36,109 nucleotides of DNA from Burkholderiales bacterium (GTDB lineage: Bacteria > Pseudomonadota > Gammaproteobacteria > Burkholderiales > Burkholderiaceae_C). Position 1 is the stretch's first letter, and the number at the start of each line of letters is the position of its first letter. The DNA lies in NCBI GenBank assembly GCA_028868305.1, contig JAGWUS010000040.1, positions 1-36,109 on the forward strand, in the 5' to 3' direction. Made by a program: the position numbers and the translations under genes. Under the pieces are notes generated by a model that was given only the letters and a program-made list of their open reading frames with translations, was not told the origin of the DNA and searched no databases. Below, in pieces: positions 26,241 through 34,338 of the stretch.

Positions 26241-26741
26241 CTATTTTGCCGCAGACGCAGCCGCTGCTGGAACGCGCCCAAGCTCACGGCGAATACCGGC
26301 AATATCACTCTCATTGCGGCTAATGCTGGCTTTGAGTTCGGCAATGCGGTCGAGGTACTTCTGGTGGTTGCGTGCCTCGGGTCCAAGCTTTTCGGGTTCG
26401 CCGTTGTTGTATTCCTTGAGCAGTTCGGCCTGGCGGGCCTCGGCCTTCCTCAGTTCGGACTCCAGGATCAGGCGTGCGTCGGAGTCTTTGGCGCGCTGAT
26501 CACCGGCATCGACACGCTGACCGGGGCTAGCGACCGCCGGACTCTTACCCGCACCACCGGAAGGCGGCTTCTGCCCTTGCACCACGGTAACGTTACCACC
26601 CGAGATCAGTTTGCAGTTCTTGGCCTGTACCTCGGACACTGTATTGGTGTACTCGTTGCCACAGCGATAGATGCGGTCTTGCGCAGACACGCCAGAAACG
26701 CAAGCTGCTGTCAAAAGTAAAGAAAGGAAAACTGTTTTCAT
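26241..26741 (-). CDS. Small secreted coiled-coil protein between glnA and ntrB
   Basis: A 166-residue protein with a signal peptide (MKTVFLSLLLTAACVSGVSAQ). The next stretch, DRIYRCGNEYTNTVSEVQAKNCKLI, resembles the start of DUF4124 proteins (a short IYRCxxxxGxxxYT domain with two Cys). A Gly/Pro/Ser linker follows and then a coiled coil at about 100-155 (ARLILESELRKAEARQAELLKEYNN and IAELKASISRNESDIAGIRREL). ATG 26741 has GGCGGA upstream and begins the signal peptide; a TTG at 26756 is less likely. It lies 5 bp before ntrB, so it is probably co-transcribed with the nitrogen sensors, but no role is known. Confidence 0.85.
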   Translation of the reverse strand: MKTVFLSLLLTAACVSGVSAQDRIYRCGNEYTNTVSEVQAKNCKLISGGNVTVVQGQKPPSGGAGKSPAVASPGQRVDAGDQRAKDSDARLILESELRKAEARQAELLKEYNNGEPEKLGPEARNHQKYLDRIAELKASISRNESDIAGIRRELGRVPAAAASAAK

Positions 26742-26851
26742 TCGATATCCGCCCAAGCAAATGCGGGACCATCTGCGAAGTATGCGCCAAAAATCGGCGA
26801 TTCCCCATGACCCTAAATGACTTAACGCCTATCACTACAAAGGGTTACATT

Positions 26852-26885
26852 CAAATAAAAAAAAGGACGGCTTGCGCCGTCCTTT
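26852..26885 (-). terminator. Rho-independent terminator after glnA
   Basis: AAAGGACGG (26862-26870) pairs with CCGTCCTTT (26877-26885) across a short loop. On the minus strand it is followed by a run of T (plus A at 26854-26861). It lies 33 bp after the glnA stop and separates glnA from the small protein-ntrB-ntrC group, with some read-through possible. Confidence 0.92.
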
Positions 26886-26917
26886 GCCTATGCCGCTGCC
26901 GCGAAGGCAGCGCCCCG

Positions 26918-28333
26918 TTACAGGGAGTAGTACATGTCGTATTCGACAGGGTGTACCGACATGCGGTAGCGAGTCACTTCTTGCATCTTCAGGTCGATGT
27001 ACGCATCAATCATGGAGTCCGTGAACACGCCACCCTTGGTCAGGAAGGCGCGATCCTTGTCCAGGTGTTCCAGTGCCTGATCCAGGCTGTGGCACACGGT
27101 GGGTACCTTTGCATCTTCCTCGGGAGGCAGATGGTACAGATCCTTGGTGGCTGCTTCGCCGGGATGGATCTTGTTTTCCACGCCGTCCAGACCCGCCATC
27201 AACAAGGCCGCAAAGCCGAGGTAAGGGTTCATCAGTGGATCGGGGAAGCGGGCTTCCACGCGACGACCCTTAGGGTTCGCTACAAACGGAATGCGGATGG
27301 AAGCGGAACGGTTCTTGGCAGAGTACGCCAGCTTGACCGGAGCTTCGAAGTGGGGAACCAGGCGCTTGTAGCTGTTGGTGCCGGGGTTGGTGATAGCGTT
27401 CAGGGCACGTGCGTGCTTGATGATGCCACCAATGTAGTACAGGGCGAAGTCAGACAGACCTGCATAGCCGTCGCCAGCGAACAGGTTCTTGCCGTCTTTC
27501 CACACGGACTGGTGCACGTGCATACCGGAACCGTTGTCACCGTGGTAGGGCTTGGGCATGAAGGTAGCGGTCTTGCCATAGGCATTGGCCACGTTGTGCA
27601 CCACGTACTTTTGCAGCATGGTCCAGTCAGCGCGCTCCACCAGGGTGCTGAACTTCGTGCCGATTTCGTTCTGGCCAGCGCCCGCCACTTCGTGGTGGAA
27701 CACTTCTACCGGGATGCCCAGAGATTCGAGGATCAGGGACATTTCAGCGCGCATGTCTTGCGTGCTGTCCACTGGGGGCACTGGGAAGTAGCCGCCCTTG
27801 ACGGTGGGACGGTGACCACGGTTGCCGCCTTCGAGCTTGGTGCCGGTGTTCCAGGGTGCTTCGTACTCTTCGATCTCGTAGAAGGTATTGTGGGAATCGG
27901 TGCTCCAGCGGATGCCGTCGAAGATGAAGAATTCTGGCTCGGGACCGAAGTACGCTGCGTCGCCAATACCGGAAGCCTTCAGGTAGGCTTCAGCGCGCTT
28001 GGCGATGGAACGGGGGTCGCGGTCGTAGGACTTGCCGTCTGCGGGTTCCACCACATCACAGTTCATGATGAGGGTGGTTTCTTCGAAGAAGGGGTCGATG
28101 TTGGCGGTGTTGGGATCGGGCATCAACAACATGTCGGATGCTTCAATGCCTTTCCAGCCAGCGATGGAAGAACCGTCGAATGCGTGGCCGGATGCGAACT
28201 TGTCTTCGTCAAAGTGCGATACAGGCACAGTGGTGTGCTGCTGCTTGCCGCGGGTATCGGTGAAGCGGAAGTCAACAAACTTGACTTCGTTCTCTTTCAC
28301 CATCTTCATCACGTCTGCGACGGTCTTTGCCAT
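26918..28333 (-). CDS. glnA: Glutamine synthetase, type I
   Basis: Condenses ammonia and glutamate to glutamine with ATP; the central entry point for nitrogen. It has 471 residues from ATG 28333 ([33 protein letters not shown]), family length. AGGAG lies six bases upstream of that ATG; a TTG one codon earlier is not needed. Signatures are [19 protein letters not shown], the glutamate-binding region [26 protein letters not shown], and [19 protein letters not shown] carries the adenylylation Tyr400, so the enzyme is of the regulated type. It is transcribed toward ntrBC, with its own sigma-54 promoter upstream and a terminator downstream. Confidence 0.98.
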   Translation of the reverse strand: MAKTVADVMKMVKENEVKFVDFRFTDTRGKQQHTTVPVSHFDEDKFASGHAFDGSSIAGWKGIEASDMLLMPDPNTANIDPFFEETTLIMNCDVVEPADGKSYDRDPRSIAKRAEAYLKASGIGDAAYFGPEPEFFIFDGIRWSTDSHNTFYEIEEYEAPWNTGTKLEGGNRGHRPTVKGGYFPVPPVDSTQDMRAEMSLILESLGIPVEVFHHEVAGAGQNEIGTKFSTLVERADWTMLQKYVVHNVANAYGKTATFMPKPYHGDNGSGMHVHQSVWKDGKNLFAGDGYAGLSDFALYYIGGIIKHARALNAITNPGTNSYKRLVPHFEAPVKLAYSAKNRSASIRIPFVANPKGRRVEARFPDPLMNPYLGFAALLMAGLDGVENKIHPGEAATKDLYHLPPEEDAKVPTVCHSLDQALEHLDKDRAFLTKGGVFTDSMIDAYIDLKMQEVTRYRMSVHPVEYDMYYSL

Positions 28334-28380
28334 CAAATACTCCTGTTACACGGTTATAGAAAGAACTACCCCTTCTTCAA

Positions 28381-28396
28381 TGCAGCTTTTGTGCCA
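28381..28396 (-). promoter_or_regulatory. Sigma-54 promoter of glnA
   Basis: On the minus strand this reads TGGCACAAAAGCTGCA, matching TGGCACG-N4-TTGCW. GG and GC are separated by exactly ten bases, as -24/-12 elements require. Transcription should begin near 28370, about 37 bp before the glnA ATG. It requires an activator such as NtrC. Confidence 0.85.
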
Positions 28397-28535
28397 AAAA
28401 ATGCGTCAAAGAGTTTTCAGAGAAAGCGGTGTATTTTGCCCTGAGAATGCCCGGTTTTGACCTGTCCAAGGTCAAACATCGGCAACCCACCGCAATGAAC
28501 AAATACCAAATGCACTATTTTGAAACAGGCCGGTT

Positions 28536-28552
28536 TGCACATTATTGGTGCA
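28536..28552 (-). promoter_or_regulatory. NtrC-type binding site upstream of glnA
   Basis: The 17-bp site TGCACATTATTGGTGCA is a perfect TGCAC-N7-GTGCA dyad, the NtrC consensus as in E. coli glnAp2. It lies about 140 bp upstream of the -24 element, a usual enhancer distance. A half site TGCAC at 28511 and a GGTGCGCACC palindrome at 28559-28568 may help. It falls between the glnA promoter and the end of the CinA-like gene. Confidence 0.82.
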
Positions 28553-28555
28553 TTT

Positions 28556-29362
28556 CTAGGTGCGCACCAATTCAGGGCCGAGTTGCATCTGGAGGGTCCG
28601 CAACCCTTGAAGCAGTTCCGGGTAGGCACGCCCTACCTCTGCCGGGTCCCCTTTGACCCCAAGCTCGATATGGCGACCGTACTGCGGGTGGTCCACGCTA
28701 GGCAGGCTGAAGACCTTGACCGGAAATCGCCGCTCAATGTCTTCCATTAACGGTGTGAGTGTGGCTTCCATGGCCCCAAACACGATAACCGACTGCTCGA
28801 CCCAGGCGTTTCTTGAAAACAGATGCCCATAGTGGGTGTCAAGCACCCATTCCATCATGGGCCAGGCCATGACCGGAAAGCCCGGTACAAAATGAACGCC
28901 CCCACGCCCCCCAAAGCAGCTGAAGCCCGGAATCTTGTTATAGGGGTTGGGAATGATCTTCGCCCCGACCGGAAACATGCCCATGTTCAGGCGGTGCAGG
29001 TTGTCACTGCGCTCGGGCTCGTAGGCCATGCCCTGCTCGCGCGCTACGTCCTGCATGCGCTCCCGAATCAGGGCTTTGGCCTGCGGATGCAGCACCAGTG
29101 CGCAGCCCAGGGCATAGGCGGCACATTGGCGGGTATGGTCGTCAGGGGTGGCGCCAATGCCACCGAACGAAAACACGACATCACCACTGGCAAAAGCGCG
29201 CTTCAGCGTTTCGGTAATGCGCGCCGGTTCGTCACCGACATAGTCAGCATAGGCCACCTGCAAACCGCGCATTCCCAGAACCTCGATGGCTTTAGAAAGA
29301 TGCTTGTCAGAGCGTTTGCCCGAAAGGATCTCGTCGCCAATGATGATGAGTCCAAAATTCAC
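28556..29362 (-). CDS. CinA N-terminal/molybdopterin-binding domain protein
   Basis: A 268-residue protein related to the N-terminal MoaB/MogA-like domain of CinA. The family motif appears as SFGGIGATPDDHTRQCAAYALG, preceded by LIIIGDEILSGKRSDKHLSKAIEVLGMRGL and followed by NPYNKIPGFSC and FVPGFPVMAWPMM. The C-terminal amidohydrolase domain of full CinA is absent, so it is the short form. Annotations as competence- or damage-inducible protein A are by name only; nucleotide-pyrophosphatase activity is known for some CinA proteins. The start is GTG 29362, overlapping the stop of the EI24-type gene (GTGA), so translation is coupled. Confidence 0.88.
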   Translation of the reverse strand: MNFGLIIIGDEILSGKRSDKHLSKAIEVLGMRGLQVAYADYVGDEPARITETLKRAFASGDVVFSFGGIGATPDDHTRQCAAYALGCALVLHPQAKALIRERMQDVAREQGMAYEPERSDNLHRLNMGMFPVGAKIIPNPYNKIPGFSCFGGRGGVHFVPGFPVMAWPMMEWVLDTHYGHLFSRNAWVEQSVIVFGAMEATLTPLMEDIERRFPVKVFSLPSVDHPQYGRHIELGVKGDPAEVGRAYPELLQGLRTLQMQLGPELVRT

Positions 29363-30225
29363 AGAACCTCCAGATGCTCAGGGACAGCTACAGTTGGCAA
29401 CGCTGCATCCACCACCACAGACGACCCGGCACGCCGCGCACGCAGGGCGTGCAGCGCCCCAAGGCAATAGTGGGCGAACCACAGAGATGAGAACGCGAAC
29501 ACCAGCGTGTAGATCCAGATCGCCATTGGCAACAATATGACAAACGCCGCAGCAAACACCACACCCGACGCCCATACCAGGCTCGGCGCGGCACCCAGAT
29601 AGCCGGCAAATACACCCATGCCTATCAGCCAGACGCGATGTTCACGAAATATGGTTTGCCGCTCTTCGTCAGTAGCATGGGAGGCCAGCGCGTCAAAGGC
29701 CATCACCCGGTAGGTTAACCAGCCCCATATCAAGGGCGGCAGGACAAGCACCAACGGCGGCACCAGCCACAGGGGCATGGACACTACCATAGCCACCAGC
29801 GCCAGAGCGGTAGAACCCAGAGACCACAGCACACTGCGCAGGAATGAAGCGCCATGCTGGGCCTGCATGTGCGCAAAGCGACGGCTGACCACCAGTCGGA
29901 CCATGACCGGCGACATGGCCAGCGCTACAACCAGCATGGAAACGATCACGATGACCGGCGTGACCGCAAAAATCACAATCAGCGGTGCAATCACGGATTT
30001 GAGCTTTCCGGCACCCATGCTTTCAAGCCACTGCCAGGCGCTGTGCAGGAACTCGGAGGACTCCATCAGGCGCATCACCTGGTCCATGGCGGGCTCCCAG
30101 AACAGGTACCCAAGCCCCACGGTCAGTCCCATCATGAAAAGCAGGGGCAGAATGGACAGCAGGATGATGCCCGGACGCAGGCAGTACGCCACCGCGCGCC
30201 AAAAGGAATCAAGAAACAGGTTCAT
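29359..30225 (-). CDS. EI24-like integral membrane protein
   Basis: A 288-residue polytopic protein. From ATG 30225 it begins MNLFLDSFWRAVAYCLRPGIILLSILPLLFMM, the start typical of the EI24/CysZ-like family, and has about six hydrophobic helices (for example near 18-40, 85-112, 138-170, 205-235). The motif WGWLTYRVMAFDALASHATDEERQTIFREHR is characteristic of the betaproteobacterial members. Some EI24-type proteins (CysZ) import sulfate, but most are uncharacterised. Its stop overlaps the start of the CinA-like gene. A longer start upstream would lie inside the neighbouring sterol desaturase gene, so I discard it. Confidence 0.88.
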   Translation of the reverse strand: MNLFLDSFWRAVAYCLRPGIILLSILPLLFMMGLTVGLGYLFWEPAMDQVMRLMESSEFLHSAWQWLESMGAGKLKSVIAPLIVIFAVTPVIVIVSMLVVALAMSPVMVRLVVSRRFAHMQAQHGASFLRSVLWSLGSTALALVAMVVSMPLWLVPPLVLVLPPLIWGWLTYRVMAFDALASHATDEERQTIFREHRVWLIGMGVFAGYLGAAPSLVWASGVVFAAAFVILLPMAIWIYTLVFAFSSLWFAHYCLGALHALRARRAGSSVVVDAALPTVAVPEHLEVL

Positions 30226-30262
30226 GCTGCAAGCATACCGCGCTATCTGGCGACAGGGGGGG

Positions 30263-31219
30263 TCAGTGGCGATGGAAAAGGCGCCTGAAACCCAACCGTT
30301 GCTGCGCCCAGAAACCCCTGCCGTAGTCCACACCCTGCTCCACCTGGTCGCGCACGCCAGTGGCTTCAAATTTCAGATCGAAATTGGCCGTTCCAAACAG
30401 CATGTCCCACCATGGGAACAGCACCCCAAAGTTATGCCCCCCCAGCGTTTGTTTACCGTGTGATTCATGGCCAATGCCAATGCTGTGGTGCACCCGGTGA
30501 AACCGGGGGCTGACTAGCAAGCGCTCGCCCACGGGGCCAAACCACAGGCGCACATTGGCATGCTGCAGGTTCTCGCACAACTGCATCAGAGCCACGACCG
30601 CCACAAACTGGCCCGGCGCAATGCCAATGACTTGCGCCACCACCGCGACAATGGCGTCGCGGATGACATCGTCAAGCAGGTGATTTCGATTGTCCGTCCA
30701 CATCGTCATCTGGCGCTGGGAGTGGTGCAGGGAATGCAGGCTCCACCACCATTCGAACTGGTGCTGGCCACGGTGAATGGCGTACTGCAGCAGGTCAAAC
30801 ACCACCAGGTACAGCAGGAAGCTCACCCAGGGGATATCTGTAACGCCTGGTAACAATCCGTCCAGATGGTAGGTGGCCACCCCGGCCGCACGCAACGGCG
30901 CAAACAGCGCATCGAAGATGGGATCAAGCGTAAAGAACATCGCCAGGCGAAACAACCCCATACGGTGAATCACGGTGTAGATCACATCCACCCGCACGGC
31001 TGCGCGGTCCGTAACCGCTTCCACGGGGCGCCACTTCTGCAGCGGCGCAATGACCAGTAGCATGACCAGCAATTGCAGGCAGCCCACCAGCAGCCAGCCC
31101 GTCGCAGCGAAGCCCTCTTCCAGCCGGTTGCCCAGATGGGTATGAAACATGATGGGTTGCAGAACGGCTTCAAAAAGCCAGAGTTGCACCTGCGAAAAAA
31201 AATCAGCCAACGCGTCCAA
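30263..31219 (-). CDS. Sterol desaturase / fatty acid hydroxylase family membrane protein
   Basis: About 318 residues, with a di-iron histidine box set across membrane helices: YAIHRGQHQFEWWW, SLHSLHHSQRQMTMW, and further on SPRFHRVHHSIGIGHESHGKQTLGGHNFG. The family oxygenates or hydroxylates lipid acyl or isoprenoid groups; the substrate is not apparent. The start is uncertain: TTG 31219 has GAGG upstream and keeps FFSQVQLWLFEAVLQPIMF, which looks like family N-terminus; ATG 31150 would be shorter. It starts 8 bp after the polysaccharide deacetylase stop. Confidence 0.85.
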   Translation of the reverse strand: MDALADFFSQVQLWLFEAVLQPIMFHTHLGNRLEEGFAATGWLLVGCLQLLVMLLVIAPLQKWRPVEAVTDRAAVRVDVIYTVIHRMGLFRLAMFFTLDPIFDALFAPLRAAGVATYHLDGLLPGVTDIPWVSFLLYLVVFDLLQYAIHRGQHQFEWWWSLHSLHHSQRQMTMWTDNRNHLLDDVIRDAIVAVVAQVIGIAPGQFVAVVALMQLCENLQHANVRLWFGPVGERLLVSPRFHRVHHSIGIGHESHGKQTLGGHNFGVLFPWWDMLFGTANFDLKFEATGVRDQVEQGVDYGRGFWAQQRLGFRRLFHRH

Positions 31220-31227
31220 AGCCAGCC

Positions 31228-32043
31228 TCAACCGCCGTGGGTGGCAATCCACTGCGCATAGGCCGGATGGCTGCGCAGCGTGGCAAAGCAGAAGCCCCGC
31301 TCCTTGAGACCCACGATCAGTGGCTCCAGATTGGCGGGCGCCCAAGGGTCCTTGCGCGACCAGATGCCAAGATGCGCCATCAGGATGTCGCCGCTGCGAA
31401 TATCGCGCAGGGCTTTTTTGAGCAGCATTTCGTTGCTGAACTTGTCACTGGGCAATTCGTCCCCCAGGAATCCGGCCGCCGCCCAGCCCACATGGGCGTA
31501 GCCGCAGGCACTGGCCACTTCCAGCAGCCGTGGCGACGTCTTGCCGCCTGGCGCGCGGAACAGGGGTAAGGGCTTCTTGCCGGTGTGGTCCTGAATGCGC
31601 TCTGCAGCGCGACTAATCTCTTCGCAGTATTTCGCGGCATCCCAGGTGAACTCACGCCCCTCAAACGCACCCGAGGTGGGCTGCATGCGGAAAGTCGGCT
31701 TGATGCCCTTGACGTCGCCACGCCAGTAGACATGGTCATACGTGTGCGAGGCAAACTCATGTCCCTGCGCGGCCATAGCCTTCCACCAGAAGGCCCAGTC
31801 ATTTCCCAGACTGCCGTCGCCTTTCTTCGTGCGCTCATTGGCCACAAAGAAGGTGGCTTTGACCTGCTGTTTGCGCAGCACATCGGCTATCAGTGGCGCC
31901 ACTTCCATGTGACCCGTATCAAAAGTCAGGTAGACCGGGTTTGTACAGCCGGATGGGGCCTGCGCCACCGCCGGATGTGAGCAAACCGCTACCAAACTGA
32001 TAGCAAATAGCAGCTTGCCAGCCATTTTATTGACGCGTTGCAT
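31228..32043 (-). CDS. Polysaccharide deacetylase (NodB-like), secreted
   Basis: A 271-residue carbohydrate esterase 4 protein with a signal peptide (MAGKLLFAISLVAVCSHPAVAQ). Known relatives remove N-acetyl or O-acetyl groups from cell-wall or capsule sugars with a metal ion. The order of motifs is VYLTFDTGHM, FASHTYDH (His100, His104), LFRAPGGKTSPRLL, and DILMAHLGIW. The first motif is TFDTG, not TFDDG: the base Asp42 is kept while the second Asp, normally a metal ligand, is Thr43. It begins inside the end of the beta-propeller gene (17-bp overlap) and is followed by the sterol desaturase gene. Confidence 0.9.
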   Translation of the reverse strand: MQRVNKMAGKLLFAISLVAVCSHPAVAQAPSGCTNPVYLTFDTGHMEVAPLIADVLRKQQVKATFFVANERTKKGDGSLGNDWAFWWKAMAAQGHEFASHTYDHVYWRGDVKGIKPTFRMQPTSGAFEGREFTWDAAKYCEEISRAAERIQDHTGKKPLPLFRAPGGKTSPRLLEVASACGYAHVGWAAAGFLGDELPSDKFSNEMLLKKALRDIRSGDILMAHLGIWSRKDPWAPANLEPLIVGLKERGFCFATLRSHPAYAQWIATHGG

Positions 32044-33010
32044 GGTCCAGTGTCCAGACGCCGTGCGGTGAGCGCCCCACCCTGACCCGGCGCACCAGCT
32101 TTCCGGTGGTGGTGTCGATCACAGTCAGGAATTGCGCCCAGCGGGACGCCACATAAATGTAGCGACCGTCGGCGGAGACATCCATGCAATCGGGGCCTCC
32201 CGGTGCCGCATAGCTGTCCACCACGGTCATCGTCTGGTAGTCGATCTTGCTAATGGTATCGGCAACCCGGTTGCTGACATACACATGTCGGTTGTCGCCC
32301 GCAGCACGAAAGGCATGTGCGCCCTCGCCAGTAGGAATGGTTTTGACCAGTTTGGGGGCCGCGCCCGTGCTGTCGTACACCTCCACACCAGTGCCACCAG
32401 TCAGTCCAACCAGTAAAAATTTGTCGTCCGGAGTGCCAAAAACGTCAGCGGGCAAAGAACCCGTCTTTCCGCGCCACTTGAGAGTCTGGGTTGGCAAGTC
32501 CACCATCACCAATTCGTCGCTGTCCTGCATGCTGGCGTACAGCCTAGTGCTGGTACTGTCGATCCAGACGTGGCTGGGTGTTTTGCCCGTGGCAATGCGC
32601 TTGGCAAGCGTCAGGTCGGTGCCGTTCCAGTGGTAGATGTCCAGATGGTTTAGGCGGTTGGCTGCGGTCACAAACCACTTCATGTCTGGCGAGAAGCGCA
32701 GTTGGTACGGGTCCAGAATCCCACGCACCGTACGCTGTACTACCGCCGTGCGCGGGTCCACAAACAGCAGCGAGTCGCCCAACGCGTTGGCAATGATGAG
32801 TGATTTTTCATCGGGCGTCAGGTACAGGTGATGCGGTTCCTTGCCGGTGGAAATCCGCTGCTTTTCGGTCCAGGTCTGCGGATCAATGACGCTGATGCTG
32901 GCTTCCAGAGAGTTCAGAACAAATATGGGCGCTACACCGGCGGCAGCCAAAGCCGGCCCCAGGGTCATGGTGACGGCGCAGGCCGCCAAAAATCGGGAAA
33001 TGGATTTCAC
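32027..33010 (-). CDS. Secreted YVTN-type beta-propeller protein
   Basis: A 327-residue protein made of about seven short repeats that end in lines like IFVLNSLEASISVIDPQTW, LIIANALGDSLLFVDPRTA, LYASMQDSDELVMVDLPTQ, VYVSNRVADTISKIDYQTM and IYVASRWAQFLTVIDTTTG. This is the YncE/YVTN beta-propeller pattern. GTG 33010 begins a proper signal peptide (KSISRFLAACAVTMTLGPALAAAG); a longer reading from ATG 33097 adds a Cys-rich stretch of no family type. Such propellers often bind other proteins or surfaces. It overlaps the deacetylase start and probably heads the five-gene run. Confidence 0.87.
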   Translation of the reverse strand: MKSISRFLAACAVTMTLGPALAAAGVAPIFVLNSLEASISVIDPQTWTEKQRISTGKEPHHLYLTPDEKSLIIANALGDSLLFVDPRTAVVQRTVRGILDPYQLRFSPDMKWFVTAANRLNHLDIYHWNGTDLTLAKRIATGKTPSHVWIDSTSTRLYASMQDSDELVMVDLPTQTLKWRGKTGSLPADVFGTPDDKFLLVGLTGGTGVEVYDSTGAAPKLVKTIPTGEGAHAFRAAGDNRHVYVSNRVADTISKIDYQTMTVVDSYAAPGGPDCMDVSADGRYIYVASRWAQFLTVIDTTTGKLVRRVRVGRSPHGVWTLDHATRQ

Positions 33011-33107
33011 AAATAGTCGCTTTAGAGATTCACAGGAGTGTACCGGGCCACAGGAGCACACACACTGACAGCGGCAGAAAATGCTCATTTTTGACACCGG
33101 TCAAAAG

Positions 33108-33851
33108 TTACCCGGAAATCAGCGCCAGATCCGCCGGACTCAGCCAGCGCCACTGGCCTGGCAGCAGGTCTGCCGGCAAGGCCAGTCCACCAATCTGCGA
33201 ACGGTGCAGCCTCTCCACCCGGTTACTCACCGCGGCCACCATGCGTTTGACCTGGTGGTATTTGCCCTCGGTCAGGGTCAGGCGGAGGTGGTGCGCGTCC
33301 ACGACCTCGCACGCCGCGGCTCGTACCGGTTTGGGGTCATCGTCCAGCACCACGCCTTCCAACAGCTTTTTCACCTGTTTCTCGTCCAGGGGGTGCTTGA
33401 CGTTCACCTCGTACACCTTGGGCACATGGTACCGCGGTGAGCTCATGCGGTGGATGAATTTGCCATCATCGGTAAGCAAAAGCAAACCGGTCGTGTCCTG
33501 GTCGAGCCGACCGACCGCCTGCACGCCCTGCACCGCTGCCTTTTGGGGCCGCATGCGCAAGGGCGATGGCAGCAGGGTGTAAATACTGGGATAGGTCGAG
33601 GGCTTCTGCGAGCATTCCGTCGCTGCAGGTTTGTGCAGCATGAGATAGGCCTTTTCCTGGTACGGCCAGTCCACCCCCTGCACCCGAAAGCGAAATCCGT
33701 CCGCTACAAATTCTGTAGCTGCCTGCGCACATTCGACGGGGGCCTCAGCCCCAATTGACTCATAAACCTGGACCAGCCCCTGTTGGATCAGTCCCGCACA
33801 AACCCGGCGGGTACCAAAGCCCTGGGAATAAAGAATATCTTGAAGTTGCAT
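33108..33851 (-). CDS. 16S rRNA pseudouridine synthase, RsuA family
   Basis: A 247-residue RsuA-type pseudouridine synthase. A short N-terminal S4-like region (MQLQDILYSQGFGTRRVCAGLIQQGLVQV) comes before the catalytic domain. KAYLMLHKPAATECSQ and the active-site motif VGRLDQDTTGLLLLTDDG, with the catalytic Asp, are intact, as are HVPKVYEV and LTEGKYHQVKRMV. ATG 33851 is the preferred start. Between the S4-like region and FRFRVQGVDW lies a copy of the 49-bp repeat (33703-33751), read on the opposite strand, encoding about GAEAPVECAQAATEFVAD. The protein remains open. Confidence 0.9.
   Translation of the reverse strand: MQLQDILYSQGFGTRRVCAGLIQQGLVQVYESIGAEAPVECAQAATEFVADGFRFRVQGVDWPYQEKAYLMLHKPAATECSQKPSTYPSIYTLLPSPLRMRPQKAAVQGVQAVGRLDQDTTGLLLLTDDGKFIHRMSSPRYHVPKVYEVNVKHPLDEKQVKKLLEGVVLDDDPKPVRAAACEVVDAHHLRLTLTEGKYHQVKRMVAAVSNRVERLHRSQIGGLALPADLLPGQWRWLSPADLALISG
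33703..33751 (+). repeat. 49-bp dispersed repeat, copy E, inside the pseudouridine synthase gene
   Basis: This copy begins GCTACAAATTCTGTAGCTGC and continues to GACGGGGGCC near 33745. It is antisense to the host gene. It interrupts the linker between the S4-like and catalytic domains without breaking the frame. Confidence 0.75.
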
Positions 33852-33917
33852 ACACCGAAGTATCGCAGGGCACTGCAGCATACTGAGTCCAACTCCAATC
33901 AGCGCGGGGGCAATTGC

Positions 33918-34268
33918 ATTTCAGACGAATTGGCATTCAGTGACGATCATCCCGAGTTTGCCCTGCGCCATACGCTGCCGCCTTGGCAGTTGCTGATTGT
34001 GGATGACGACCCTGCGGTGCATGAAGTTACCCGCGGGGACTGGCGGGCTAAAAGATGAGCCCACCTGGCCGCTTCTTGGCCATTGCGGACGGTAACAGGC
34101 TCCCTGGTGACAAAAAACAGCACAGCCCTGCCAAGACGCTTGAAGAGGCGCTGCAATACGTTATGAACGAGCGCGGAACCCATTTTTGCCCCATCCATCG
34201 TTGCCCAACTCACCCAATTGCGAAGCACGATTGCGGCCATTTATCACGATAACGGCCCCCAATTTTAA
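33918..34268 (+). pseudogene. Collapsed response regulator with HD-GYP-type C-terminus
   Basis: Only the two ends of a response regulator remain. Frame 33918-34032 reads ISDELAFSDDHPEFALRHTLPPWQLLIVDDDPAVHEVTR, the usual start of DUF3369/HD-GYP regulators, then breaks off after R into GDWRAKR and a stop. From about 34064 another frame reads GRFLAIADGNRLPGDKK, then TLEEALQYVMNERGTHF, the usual end of an HD-GYP domain (FGRI-ALADV...SRRxYK...LEEAL...GxHFDP). At 34186-34190 it shifts frame again and continues PSIVAQLTQLRSTIAAIYHDN to TAA 34268. Most of the gene, well over 1 kb judging by family length, is deleted. The intact ATG is also gone. Confidence 0.75.
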
Positions 34269-34338
34269 GTAACACGATGTAAACTGACCGCTTACAAGCG
34301 CCGCTACAGACGGCCACAGTGAACAAGGGGCGGACGGA

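Noticed and set aside
26807-28444. 545-codon open frame opposite glnA
   Set aside because: It covers glnA and its promoter in antisense, with no motif; glnA codon use explains it.
31988-32015. Repeat-like GCTACCAAACTGATAGC within the deacetylase signal peptide
   Set aside because: The first 17 bases resemble the repeat but the rest does not align; the sequence makes a normal signal peptide.
33947-34240. 97-codon open frame on the minus strand in the gap before the DUF2726 gene
   Set aside because: It is opposite the response-regulator remnant, whose plus-strand readings match family ends at both sides.
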